From the NCBI GenBank assembly GCA_002417905.1, contig DIDB01000225.1, forward strand, positions 1-13,819: DNA of 13,819 nucleotides, written 5' to 3'. This document shows positions 1-6,924 of this stretch, in pieces (position 1 is the first letter of the stretch; every line of letters starts with the position of its first letter). Position numbers and translations under genes: made by a program. The DNA comes from Pseudomonadaceae bacterium UBA5811. Lineage in GTDB: Bacteria; Pseudomonadota; Gammaproteobacteria; Pseudomonadales; Pseudomonadaceae. The notes under the pieces were generated by a model. That model saw only the letters and a program-made list of their open reading frames with translations, did not search any database and had not been told where the DNA came from.

Positions 1-139
1 GGGCCTGGCCCAGGGCAGCCGTCGCCCGCTCATGGCAAAGGATCAGCTGTGCTACAGCCTGCTCGGCGGAATGCACCGCCACAAAGGATTCTGCCGGATT
101 ATCCACATCGGTTGTCCTGGTTACGGTAACGGTCGCCAT
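1..139 (-). CDS. Partial minus-strand CDS, N-terminus only, function unknown
   Basis: An open frame reads leftward from an ATG at 139-137 to the window edge without a stop, giving 46 residues that begin MATVTVTRTTDVDNPAES. The rest lies outside the window. Codon choice is mostly G/C at third positions, as in the neighbours, and the frame starts head-to-head with the GH8 gene, which makes a real divergent gene plausible. The ribosome binding site is weak (an AGG about 5 nt upstream on the minus strand). The visible residues are polar and alanine-rich, with no signal peptide, membrane segment or motif that I recognise. No function can be assigned, and a chance open frame is not excluded at this length. 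Confidence 0.5.
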   Translation of the reverse strand, partial: MATVTVTRTTDVDNPAESFVAVHSAEQAVAQLILCHERATAALGQA

Positions 140-186
140 CTTGCCTGCCCGGCCCACTGCCGAACAGGCCCGCCGCCCGGGCTTCC

Positions 187-194
187 GCTATAGT
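187..194. promoter_or_regulatory. AT-rich -10-like site in the divergent gap before the GH8 gene
   Basis: The otherwise GC-rich gap between the minus-strand start at 139 and the GH8 start at 228 contains one AT-rich patch. TATAGT at 189-194 resembles a sigma-70 -10 box for the plus strand. It overlaps the palindrome CTATAG, so a -10-like hexamer can also be read on the minus strand. No convincing -35 hexamer lies at the right distance for either direction. This is a weak candidate based on composition and position only. Confidence 0.25.
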
Positions 195-227
195 GACCCG
201 GTCGCCGCCGCCTGTTCCGGAGCCCTT

Positions 228-1223
228 ATGCGTCCTGTCCTGCTGTTTCTGCTGCTGTTGCTGGCCCTGCCGGGCTGCCATCCGCGCCAGCCGGACGATC
301 CGGACTGGCTGGCTTACCGCCAGCGCTTTATTGAGGGCGGCCGGGTCATCGACCGGGGCAACGGCCAGGTCAGCCATTCCGAAAGCCAGGGTTTTGGCCT
401 GGTACTGGCCGAAGCCCATGCTGACCAGGAAACCTTTGCGCAGATCTGGCAATGGACCCGGCATAACCTGCAGCGCCAGGACCTGCCGCTGTTTGCCTGG
501 CGCTATGACCCGGCGGCCAGTCCGCCGGTCCAGGACCTGAACAACGCCAGCGATGGCGATATCCTGATCGCCTGGGCCCTGCAGCGGGCGGCTGACCGCT
601 GGCAGAATGCCGACTATGCCCGGTCCGCCACGGCCATCCGCCAGACCATCGCCCGCCAGCTGATCCGCCAGCAGGCCGGCTACCACCTGCTGCTACCGGG
701 CCTGCAGGGCTTTGAGCGGGATGACCACCTGGTCCTGAACCCCTCTTACCTGATTTATCCGGCCCTGCTGGCCTTCGCCCGCCAGGCCCCGGAAGAAGGC
801 TGGGAACAGCTGATCCGCGACAGCCTGCAACTGCTGGTCCGGGCCCGCTTTGGCCACTACCGGCTGCCCCCGGACTGGCTGGCCCTGTACCCGGATGGCC
901 GCCTGCTGCCCGCCCCCGGCTGGCCGGCACGCTTCCGTTATGACGCCGTACGGATTCCCCTGTATCTGGTGTGGGGCGATACGCCCGTCCGCTCGCCCCT
1001 GCTGGAGCCGTTCCGCCAGCTCTGGCACTGCTGTGGCGACCGGATGCCGGCCTGGACTGATCTGGAAACCAGCCAGCAGGCCCCCTACCAGGCCTCACCG
1101 GGTATCCGGGCCATTGCCGGACTGCTGGACAGCCCGCCGGCCCCGGACTCCCCGCCAGACCCGGATGAGGGGTACTATTCGGCTTCCCTGCGCCTGCTGG
1201 CCAGGGTGGCGGTCCGCCCCTGA
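228..1223 (+). CDS. Glycoside hydrolase family 8 lipoprotein (BcsZ-like endoglucanase family)
   Basis: Predicted lipid-anchored glycoside hydrolase of family GH8, the family of the cellulose-synthesis endoglucanase BcsZ, which cuts beta-1,4-glucans. I chose the ATG at 228 because it gives a short signal sequence (hydrophobic residues 4-14) ending in a lipobox LPGC with Cys17, and GGAG sits 5 nt upstream. The in-frame ATG at 141 would bury this signal. The product is 331 residues, close to the size of E. coli BcsZ. GH8 landmarks are present: RVIDRGNG, then SHSESQGFG with the expected acid Glu52; NNASDGD with Asp109; LNPSYL near 170; and RYDAVRI with Asp239, matching the SYDAIRV region of BcsZ. 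The residue after the catalytic Glu is Ser, where BcsZ has Gly. No bcsA, bcsB or bcsC gene is visible, and the next gene is thiD after 19 nt. Substrate and physiological role are therefore unknown; family membership is secure from the motifs. Confidence 0.85.
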   Translation: MRPVLLFLLLLLALPGCHPRQPDDPDWLAYRQRFIEGGRVIDRGNGQVSHSESQGFGLVLAEAHADQETFAQIWQWTRHNLQRQDLPLFAWRYDPAASPPVQDLNNASDGDILIAWALQRAADRWQNADYARSATAIRQTIARQLIRQQAGYHLLLPGLQGFERDDHLVLNPSYLIYPALLAFARQAPEEGWEQLIRDSLQLLVRARFGHYRLPPDWLALYPDGRLLPAPGWPARFRYDAVRIPLYLVWGDTPVRSPLLEPFRQLWHCCGDRMPAWTDLETSQQAPYQASPGIRAIAGLLDSPPAPDSPPDPDEGYYSASLRLLARVAVRP

Positions 1224-1242
1224 CTCTCCGGACCCTGCTGAT

Positions 1243-2034
1243 ATGAACCCTTACTGCTCCCGCCCCGTTGTGCTCTGCCTGTCCGGCCATGATCCCAGTG
1301 GCGGCGCCGGCCTGCAGGCAGATATCGAAGCCCTGCAGGCCCAAGGCTGCCACGCCGCGCCCGTCATCACCGCCCTGACCCTCCAGGACACCTGCAATGT
1401 TCACGACTTCCGGGTACTGGACAGCGACTGGGTACAGGCCCAGGTCCGCTGCCTGCTGGCTGACCTGCCGGTCGCAGCAGTCAAGCTGGGCATGCTCGGC
1501 TCCGTGGCCATGCTGGACACCATACTGGACCTCCTGGAACAGTTGCCCGGAGTGCCCGTAGTCTGCGACCCGGTTCTGACTGCTGGCGGCGGCGGTCCGC
1601 TGGGCCAGCAGGAGCTGGTGGATGCGCTGGCCCGCCGGCTGCTGCCCCGGGTCACCCTGGCCACCCCCAACCTGCCGGAGGCCCGGATGCTGGCCGGACT
1701 GCCCGAAGGCAGTACCGATGACTGCGACCGGTCACTGCTGGAGCAGGTCCCCCATCTGCTGATTACCGGTGGGCATGGTGATGAAAGCCGCGTCCACAAC
1801 CGCTATTACAGCCGGGAAGGTGCCCGCCAGACCTTTATCTGCCCGCGACTGCCCGGCAGCTATCACGGCTCCGGCTGCACCCTGGCCAGCACGCTGGCCG
1901 GGCGGCTGGCCCTCGGCCAGGCGTTGCCCGGAGCCCTTGATACGGCGCTCGACTACACCTGGCGAACCCTGCGCGATGCGGAAGCCCCCGGGCGGGGTCA
2001 GTACATTCCCCGGCGCCTGCCTCTTGACCTTTGA
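1243..2034 (+). CDS. thiD: Bifunctional hydroxymethylpyrimidine kinase / HMP-phosphate kinase ThiD
   Basis: ThiD phosphorylates 4-amino-5-hydroxymethyl-2-methylpyrimidine twice to give HMP diphosphate, the pyrimidine half of thiamin, in the cytoplasm. The 263-residue product has the usual length of the family, a member of the ribokinase-like fold. The substrate-binding N-terminal motif is SGHDPSGGAGLQAD (residues 14-27). DPVLTAGGGG lies mid-protein, ATPNLPEA follows, and the phosphate-loop motif GSGCT has the ThiD-typical Cys212 where other ribokinase-family members have Asp. The ATG at 1243 places the first motif at the right distance, though the ribosome binding site is weak. The frame stays open far upstream through the GH8 gene, but that part is a shadow. 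The gene follows the GH8 stop by 19 nt and precedes thiE by 12 nt, so it is probably cotranscribed with thiE, which uses its product. Confidence 0.96.
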   Translation: MNPYCSRPVVLCLSGHDPSGGAGLQADIEALQAQGCHAAPVITALTLQDTCNVHDFRVLDSDWVQAQVRCLLADLPVAAVKLGMLGSVAMLDTILDLLEQLPGVPVVCDPVLTAGGGGPLGQQELVDALARRLLPRVTLATPNLPEARMLAGLPEGSTDDCDRSLLEQVPHLLITGGHGDESRVHNRYYSREGARQTFICPRLPGSYHGSGCTLASTLAGRLALGQALPGALDTALDYTWRTLRDAEAPGRGQYIPRRLPLDL

Positions 2035-2046
2035 TGGAGAACCCCG

Positions 2047-2721
2047 ATGCCCCGGCCCCTGCACGGTCTTTATGCCATTACTGACAGCACCCTGCTGGCC
2101 GGTGGCCGGCTGCTGCCATGGGTCCAGGCTGCGCTGGAGGGCGGCGCCCGGATCATCCAGTACCGCGACAAATCCACCGACAGCGTCCGCCGGCTGGCAG
2201 AAGCCGAAGCCCTGAGCCGGCTGTGCCAGCAGTACGCCGCCACGCTGATCATTAATGATGACCCCGAACTGGCCTGTCTGGTGGGGGCCGGGGTACACCT
2301 CGGCCAGACCGATGGCCCGCTGGCGGCGGCCCGGGCCCTGCTCGGCCCGCAAGCCGTGATAGGCGCCACCTGCCATGCCAGCCTGGCGCGGGCCGGCCAG
2401 GCCATGGCCGAAGGCGCCAGCTATCTGGCCTTTGGCCGGTTTTTTTCCTCCAGAACCAAACCGGACGCCCCGGCTGCACCGCTGGAACTGCTCCACCAGG
2501 CCCGGAACCGCTATCCGCTGCCGCTGGTGGCCATTGGTGGCATCACCCTGGACAATGCCGCCCGGCTACTGGAACAGGGTGCGGATCTGCTGGCCGTGGT
2601 TCACGAAGTGTTCGGCACCTCCAGCGCCGCCGAAACCGAACGCCGCGCCCGGGCATTTGCCCGGCTGTTTCCGGAAACCCCGCGCAAGGAATCGCATGAC
2701 CAGCTGCTACGCCCTGATTGA
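2047..2721 (+). CDS. thiE: Thiamine-phosphate synthase ThiE
   Basis: ThiE joins HMP diphosphate to the thiazole phosphate to form thiamin monophosphate, the step that consumes the ThiD product. It is a cytoplasmic TIM-barrel enzyme. The sequence shows YAITD at residues 9-13, the diphosphate-contacting QYRDK at 38-42, LIINDD at 67-72, GVHLGQTDG at 82-90, a GATCHA loop, FGRFF followed by a TKP segment, VAIGGIT, and [10 protein letters not shown] near the C-terminus, in the family order. Length is 224 residues, normal or slightly long. GGAGA at 2036-2040 lies 6 nt before the ATG, which fixes the start. The last 26 nt overlap the next gene. No thiazole-branch gene (thiG, thiS) and no TPP riboswitch is visible; thiD begins only 19 nt after the GH8 gene, leaving no space for one there. 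Confidence 0.96.
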   Translation: MPRPLHGLYAITDSTLLAGGRLLPWVQAALEGGARIIQYRDKSTDSVRRLAEAEALSRLCQQYAATLIINDDPELACLVGAGVHLGQTDGPLAAARALLGPQAVIGATCHASLARAGQAMAEGASYLAFGRFFSSRTKPDAPAAPLELLHQARNRYPLPLVAIGGITLDNAARLLEQGADLLAVVHEVFGTSSAAETERRARAFARLFPETPRKESHDQLLRPD

Positions 2722-3370
2722 TCTTGAAAATATCCAGCCAGATACCCTTCATCCACTGAAAGAAGCCGGCTATCAGTTGCGGGTTTTTGTCGGTGCAACC
2801 CAGACCCGGATCAGCGTTGAGCTGGCCCGGCAGGTACAGGCTTTCGGTAACCGGGCCGAATACATCCAGATTGAAAGCACGGGTAAAAATGCCCTGGATT
2901 TCCATATCGCCTTTTATATGGGGCAACTGGCGGCCAGAAACCCGGGCAGCCAGTTTCTGGTCATCACCCGGGATACTGGCTTCGATCCGCTGCTCCAGCA
3001 TCTGCGCAAGCAGGGCATCCAGGCCAATCGCCGGAGCAGTGCCATCCCTCCAGCCATACAGATGCCCCAGAAAGAGCCTGTAAAACCAGTCCTGCAAACG
3101 CCTGTGGCCAATACCTATCCAGCGAGCCCCAAAACCGCCGCCAGATTGCCCGCCCAAATGTCCGAAAAAGAACGGCTGGCCCACATCCACCAGTACCTCA
3201 ACAAAGCCGGCCGGGCCCGCCCCGGCAAACACCAGACCCTGGCCAATATGCTGGACGCCCTGTTCCGTAAACAGCTGGATGCCAAAACTATTGAGGCACT
3301 GATCAAACAGGGTGTCGTATCTGAGTGCCAGGGAACCATCTACTACACGTTAACCGCTGCGCAGCCATGA
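2696..3370 (+). CDS. PIN-like (NYN-type) nuclease domain protein
   Basis: A 224-residue protein with an N-terminal PIN-like/NYN-type nuclease fold. The motif [10 protein letters not shown] opens the domain with Asp9, followed by [14 protein letters not shown] with Asp68, then [15 protein letters not shown] with Asp93 and Asp97. These acidic residues are where PIN-fold nucleases bind metal, so RNA cleavage is a reasonable inference, but no substrate is known. A proline-rich linker (about residues 115-155) leads to a C-terminal helical segment, [15 protein letters not shown] through IYYTL, that looks like a small winged-helix or similar nucleic-acid-binding module. The ATG at 2696 has AAGGA 5 nt upstream, inside the end of thiE, and the 26-nt overlap suggests translational coupling. 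It sits between thiE and hemL. No antitoxin-like small gene accompanies it, so a toxin-antitoxin role is not supported. Confidence 0.82.
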   Translation: MTSCYALIDLENIQPDTLHPLKEAGYQLRVFVGATQTRISVELARQVQAFGNRAEYIQIESTGKNALDFHIAFYMGQLAARNPGSQFLVITRDTGFDPLLQHLRKQGIQANRRSSAIPPAIQMPQKEPVKPVLQTPVANTYPASPKTAARLPAQMSEKERLAHIHQYLNKAGRARPGKHQTLANMLDALFRKQLDAKTIEALIKQGVVSECQGTIYYTLTAAQP

Positions 3371-3437
3371 TGCCGGTCTGATGCCATGGCCTGTCGCCAC
3401 GGCCATCTTCCCCCTTCAATATCCTGAGGATTTCCGC

Positions 3438-4721
3438 ATGTCCCGTTCTGCCACCCTGTTCGATGATGCCCAGAAATACATTCCCGGCGGCGTCAACTCT
3501 CCGGTCCGGGCCTTCCGGGGCGTCGGCGGTACTCCCCTGTTTTTCAAACATGCGCAAGGCGCCTACGTGATTGACGAGGATGACCGGCGCTATGTGGATT
3601 ACGTCGGTTCCTGGGGGCCAATGATCCTGGGGCACAGCCATCCGCAGGTACTGGACGCAGTACGCCGCCAGCTGGAGCACGGGCTGTCCTATGGCGCGCC
3701 TACGGCCCTGGAAACCCGGGTGGCCGAACGGCTGTGCCAGCTGGTGCCTTCCCTGGAACTGGTGCGGATGGTCAACTCCGGTACCGAGGCCACCATGAGT
3801 GCCATCCGGCTGGCCCGGGGCTATACCGGCCGTGACACCATCATCAAGTTTGAGGGCTGCTATCACGGTCACTCCGACAGCCTGCTGGTCAAGGCCGGCT
3901 CCGGCGCCCTGACCCTGGGCATCCCCAGCTCGCCCGGTGTACCGGCAGCGCTGGCCAACTATACCCTGACCCTGCCCTACAACGACCTGGACGCAGTGCG
4001 GGCCACACTGGCCGAAGTGGGCCACGAGGTGGCCTGCATCATTGTTGAACCGGTGGCCGGCAACATGAACTGCGTGCCACCGCTGCCCGGCTTTCTGGAC
4101 GGGCTGCGCGAGCAGTGCGACCACTATGGCATCGTGCTGATATTCGATGAGGTGATGACCGGTTTCCGGGTGGCACTGGGCGGCGCCCAAGCCCGCTATG
4201 GCATCACCCCGGACCTGTCCACCTTCGGCAAGATTGTCGGCGGCGGCATGCCGGTGGGCTGCTTTGGCGGCAAGCGGAACATCATGGAGCAGATTGCCCC
4301 GCTGGGCCCGGTCTACCAGGCGGGCACCCTGTCCGGCAACCCGCTGGCCATGGCCGCCGGGCTGACCACCCTGGAGCTGATCAGCCGCCCGGGCTTCCAT
4401 GAGGAGCTGGAGGCCTATACCCGCCGTCTGCTGGCCGGTTTGCAGGAACGGGCCGATGCGGCCGGCATTCCCTTTACCACCACCCAGGCGGGCGGCATGT
4501 TCGGCCTGTATTTCAGCACCGAAAAAACCATCAGCCACTTCAGCCAAGTCATGGCCTGTGATGCGGAACGCTTCCGCCGCTTTTTCCACCGGATGCTGGA
4601 AGAAGGAGTCTATCTGGCACCCAGCGCTTTCGAGGCCGGCTTCACCTCGATTGCCCACGGTGAGCCCGAACTGGCCCTGACCCTGACTGCGGCCGGGCGG
4701 GCCTTTGCCAGCCTGAAATAA
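3438..4721 (+). CDS. hemL: Glutamate-1-semialdehyde 2,1-aminomutase HemL
   Basis: HemL converts glutamate-1-semialdehyde to 5-aminolevulinate, the second step of the C5 route to haem and other tetrapyrroles. It is a cytoplasmic PLP enzyme of aminotransferase class III. The start at 3438 has GAGGA 7 nt upstream and gives 427 residues, the usual family length; the longer frame from 3381 is not needed. Visible landmarks: [11 protein letters not shown] near the N-terminus, [15 protein letters not shown] (PLP phosphate region), [17 protein letters not shown], the PLP lysine Lys265 in TFGKIVGGG, and [13 protein letters not shown]. All expected residues are present. It lies 67 nt after the PIN-like gene and is probably in the same transcript, which seems to end at the hairpin just downstream. 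Confidence 0.98.
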   Translation: MSRSATLFDDAQKYIPGGVNSPVRAFRGVGGTPLFFKHAQGAYVIDEDDRRYVDYVGSWGPMILGHSHPQVLDAVRRQLEHGLSYGAPTALETRVAERLCQLVPSLELVRMVNSGTEATMSAIRLARGYTGRDTIIKFEGCYHGHSDSLLVKAGSGALTLGIPSSPGVPAALANYTLTLPYNDLDAVRATLAEVGHEVACIIVEPVAGNMNCVPPLPGFLDGLREQCDHYGIVLIFDEVMTGFRVALGGAQARYGITPDLSTFGKIVGGGMPVGCFGGKRNIMEQIAPLGPVYQAGTLSGNPLAMAAGLTTLELISRPGFHEELEAYTRRLLAGLQERADAAGIPFTTTQAGGMFGLYFSTEKTISHFSQVMACDAERFRRFFHRMLEEGVYLAPSAFEAGFTSIAHGEPELALTLTAAGRAFASLK

Positions 4722-4732
4722 CTGGCCAGTAC

Positions 4733-4762
4733 CGGCCTTTTCTGCACGTTGGGAAAAGGCCG
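4733..4762 (+). terminator. Strong hairpin after hemL, candidate terminator without U-tract
   Basis: A perfect 10-bp inverted repeat, CGGCCTTTTC at 4733-4742 and GAAAAGGCCG at 4753-4762, is separated by a 10-nt loop and starts 11 nt after the hemL stop. The position fits the end of the thiD-thiE-hemL transcript. No run of T follows, so classical intrinsic termination is uncertain; it could instead stabilise the 3' end. A separate 10-nt palindrome, ACTGGCCAGT, lies immediately before it at 4721-4730. Confidence 0.6.
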
Positions 4763-4793
4763 ACTGGATCACTGAAAATGCAGTGTCTCCGGT

Positions 4794-4823
4794 TTGTAAC
4801 CAGCCCGTCCCCCCCGCCATAAT
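4794..4823 (+). promoter_or_regulatory. Candidate sigma-70 promoter for the Sel1-repeat gene
   Basis: TTGTAA at 4794-4799 (4 of 6 bases of the -35 consensus) and CATAAT at 4818-4823 (5 of 6 of the -10 consensus) are 18 nt apart. They lie between the hemL hairpin and the ATG at 4879, leaving a 5' leader of roughly 50 nt. The spacing and match are good for this GC-rich sequence. Assigned by inspection only. Confidence 0.5.
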
Positions 4824-4878
4824 AGCCTCCAGCAGACTGTCTTCCTGACGCTGCCCTTCTGTCGAGGCCCTGCCCGCC

Positions 4879-5409
4879 ATGACCCGCATCAGCCGCCACC
4901 TGGTTTGTGGCAGCCTGTCGCTTTTTTTGCCACTGCTGGCCATGGCCAGCGGCAATTCCCTGCTGGTTCCGGCAACCCGCCACTGCCAGCTGGGCATGGC
5001 ACCGGCCCATCGGCTGGAAGCCCTGCGCCATTGCCAGATGGAGGCCGGCCAGGGCAACCTGCAGGCAGCCTATGAGCTGGGGGAGTACTTTTATCAGGGC
5101 CAGTACAGTCCCCGTGACCTGAAAAAAGCCCTGTACTGGTTTGAGCAGGCCTCGGCCAGAGGTCATGCCGCCGCCCAGCACCAGCTGGGCCTGATGTATT
5201 TCCGGGGAGAAGGCGTACGGCCGAACACTATCCAAGCCTATATCGTCCTGAAAATGGCCGCGGTCAACGGCGAGGAAGAAGCACTGGATACCGCCGACCT
5301 GGTCGCTGCCCAGATGCGCCCGGAAGAACTGGAGGGCGCCCGCCAGGTGCTGGGCCGGATTTTCCATGATTATCTGGATGGCCTGCAGGCCGCTGACCTG
5401 GGTCCCTGA
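4879..5409 (+). CDS. Secreted Sel1-repeat (TPR-like) protein
   Basis: A 176-residue protein with a Sec signal peptide: basic start MTRISRH, hydrophobic core to about residue 20, and a likely cleavage after AMA (residues 21-23), so it should be periplasmic or outer-membrane associated. Two Sel1-like repeats follow. The first runs from QAAYELGEYFYQG through the ALYWFEQASARGH segment. The second starts AAAQHQLGLMYFRGEGV and ends with AAVNGE. Sel1 repeats form helical hairpins that bind partner proteins, but no partner can be named. Cysteines in the paired RHCQ motifs just after the signal could form a disulfide. The ATG at 4879 has only a distant GAGG (11 nt away). I recall that Pseudomonas genomes also place small genes between hemL and miaB; function is unknown. 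Confidence 0.85.
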   Translation: MTRISRHLVCGSLSLFLPLLAMASGNSLLVPATRHCQLGMAPAHRLEALRHCQMEAGQGNLQAAYELGEYFYQGQYSPRDLKKALYWFEQASARGHAAAQHQLGLMYFRGEGVRPNTIQAYIVLKMAAVNGEEEALDTADLVAAQMRPEELEGARQVLGRIFHDYLDGLQAADLGP

Positions 5410-5429
5410 GCACGGCCTGCTGCCTTTCT

Positions 5430-5453
5430 GCCTGACAGGCGAGGCCGTATAAT
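5430..5453 (+). promoter_or_regulatory. Candidate miaB promoter with a palindrome in the spacer
   Basis: A perfect consensus -10 box TATAAT lies at 5448-5453, 33 nt before the miaB ATG. No good -35 hexamer is found 16-18 nt upstream (TTTCTG at 5425-5430 is the nearest). Instead the perfect inverted repeat GCCTG-A-CAGGC fills 5430-5440, directly upstream of the -10 box. That arrangement could mean an activator or repressor site, or the end of a hairpin for the preceding gene; the sequence alone cannot decide. Confidence 0.5.
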
Positions 5454-5486
5454 GGCCAGCCCTTCCCGAGTGACCCGCGCACACCC

Positions 5487-6812
5487 ATGACCCGCAAGCT
5501 TTTCATCGAAACCCACGGCTGCCAGATGAACGAGTACGACAGTTCGCGCATGGCGGACCTGCTGGGTGAATCCCAGGCACTGGAGCTGACCGGCAACCCG
5601 GCCGAGGCGGACGTGATCCTGCTCAATACCTGCTCGATCCGGGAAAAAGCCCAGGAAAAGGTCTTTTCCCAGCTGGGCCGCTGGCGGGAGCTGAAGCAGG
5701 CCAATCCGGAGCTGGTCATCGGTGTGGGCGGCTGCGTGGCCAGCCAGGAGGGTGCCGCTATCCGCGAGCGGGCGCCCTATGTGGATGTGGTGTTTGGCCC
5801 CCAGACCCTGCACCGGCTGCCAGAAATGATTGCGGCCGTCCGCGCCAGCCGCCAGCCGCAGGTGGATGTGTCCTTTCCGGAAATCGAAAAGTTTGACCAT
5901 CTGCCCGAGCCCCGGGTGGATGGCCCCTGTGCTTATGTTTCCGTGATGGAAGGCTGCAGCAAATACTGTTCGTTCTGCGTGGTGCCCTATACCCGGGGCG
6001 AGGAGGTCAGCCGGCCTTTTGATGACGTGCTGGCTGAAGTCCTGCATCTGGCGGAAAACGGCGTGCGGGAAGTCACCCTGCTGGGCCAGAACGTCAATGG
6101 CTACCGGGGCCAGACCCATGATGGCCACCTGGCGGACCTGGCTGAACTGATTCGTACCGTGGCCGCCGTCGACGGCATCGAGCGGATCCGCTACACCACC
6201 TCCCACCCGCTGGAGTTTTCCGACGCGCTGATCCGGGCCCATGCCGAGGTGCCGGAACTGGTGAAATTCCTGCATCTGCCCGTCCAGTCCGGCTCGGACC
6301 GGATCCTGACAGCCATGAAGCGCAACCACAGCGCCCGGGATTATCTGGAGCGCATCCGCCAGCTGAAAGCGGCAGTCCCGGATATCTGCATCAGCTCGGA
6401 CTTTATCGTCGGCTTCCCGGGAGAAACCCGGGAAGATTTCGAACAGACCCTGCAGCTGATTGAAGAGGCCGGCTTCGATTTTTCCTTCTCCTTTGTGTAC
6501 AGCGCCCGGCCAGGCACACCGGCAGCTGATCTGCCAGATGACACCCCGGAGACGGTCAAGAAGGAACGGCTGCAGATCCTGCAGCACCGCATCAACCAGC
6601 AGGGACAGGCCATCAGCCGGCGCATGGTCGGCAGCATCCAGCGGATTCTGGTCACGGATTTCTCCAGAAAAGACCCCGGCATGCTGCAGGGCCGCACCGA
6701 AAACAACCGGATCGTCAATTTCTGCGCCAGTGATCCAGCCCTGATCGGCCATTTCATCAACGTCCGCATCGAAGAAGCCCTGCCCCATTCGCTGCGCGGC
6801 ATACCGCTCTGA
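5487..6812 (+). CDS. miaB: tRNA-2-methylthio-N6-dimethylallyladenosine synthase MiaB
   Basis: MiaB is a radical-SAM methylthiotransferase that adds a methylthio group to i6A37 of tRNAs reading UNN codons, giving ms2i6A and steadying the reading frame. The 441-residue product starts [19 protein letters not shown]. The N-terminal domain binds one [4Fe-4S] cluster through Cys12, Cys49 and Cys83. The radical-SAM cluster motif CSKYCSFC gives Cys157, Cys161 and Cys164, the positions I recall for E. coli Mia[18 protein letters not shown] and [10 protein letters not shown] follow in order, and a C-terminal TRAM domain occupies about residues 375-441. All cluster ligands are intact. It has its own TATAAT-bearing upstream region and precedes ybeZ by 112 nt. 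Confidence 0.98.
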   Translation: MTRKLFIETHGCQMNEYDSSRMADLLGESQALELTGNPAEADVILLNTCSIREKAQEKVFSQLGRWRELKQANPELVIGVGGCVASQEGAAIRERAPYVDVVFGPQTLHRLPEMIAAVRASRQPQVDVSFPEIEKFDHLPEPRVDGPCAYVSVMEGCSKYCSFCVVPYTRGEEVSRPFDDVLAEVLHLAENGVREVTLLGQNVNGYRGQTHDGHLADLAELIRTVAAVDGIERIRYTTSHPLEFSDALIRAHAEVPELVKFLHLPVQSGSDRILTAMKRNHSARDYLERIRQLKAAVPDICISSDFIVGFPGETREDFEQTLQLIEEAGFDFSFSFVYSARPGTPAADLPDDTPETVKKERLQILQHRINQQGQAISRRMVGSIQRILVTDFSRKDPGMLQGRTENNRIVNFCASDPALIGHFINVRIEEALPHSLRGIPL

Positions 6813-6813
6813 T

Positions 6814-6838
6814 GCCCGTCAGGCAGGCCATGACGGGC
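6814..6838 (+). terminator. Hairpin directly after miaB, weak terminator candidate
   Basis: GCCCGTCA at 6814-6821 pairs perfectly with TGACGGGC at 6831-6838 across a 9-nt loop, beginning one base after the miaB stop. Only a poor pyrimidine stretch follows, without a T run. It may attenuate read-through from miaB into ybeZ or protect the miaB 3' end. Confidence 0.4.
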
Positions 6839-6852
6839 CTTCCGCCCGGTTT

Positions 6853-6881
6853 CCGGCCTGGCCGGCCATCCGGACGGCCGG
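6853..6881 (+). repeat. Overlapping CCGGCC/GGCCGG inverted repeats upstream of ybeZ
   Basis: Two inverted repeats share an arm. CCGGCC-T-GGCCGG spans 6853-6865, and CCGGCC (6862-6867) also pairs with GGCCGG (6876-6881) around an 8-nt centre that itself contains CCGG. Only one of the two hairpins can form at a time in RNA. They lie in the 112-nt gap before ybeZ and could be a regulatory or terminator element. Part of the effect may simply be the GC-rich composition. Confidence 0.35.
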
Positions 6882-6924
6882 ACAGTCCTGCGTTCCCTGC
6901 TTCCGCCACGGCGGGCATGGGGTT

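Noticed and set aside
1224..2046. A TPP riboswitch controlling thiD/thiE.
   Set aside because: The gaps before thiD (19 nt) and thiE (12 nt) are too short to hold one, and no thi-box-like sequence was seen upstream of the GH8 gene.
2696..3370. The PIN-like gene as a toxin of a toxin-antitoxin pair.
   Set aside because: No small antitoxin-like gene flanks it; the neighbours are thiE and hemL, and the protein is longer than typical PIN toxins, with an extra C-terminal module.
3303..5057. A long open minus-strand frame (over 580 codons) opposite hemL and the Sel1 gene.
   Set aside because: It lies antisense to genes with clear conserved motifs, has no recognisable domain, and its composition (rich in Gly, Gln, Ala, His) is what reversed GC-rich coding sequence gives.
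5370..6788. A long open minus-strand frame opposite miaB.
   Set aside because: miaB is complete with all cluster cysteines on the plus strand; the minus frame reads as a low-information shadow.
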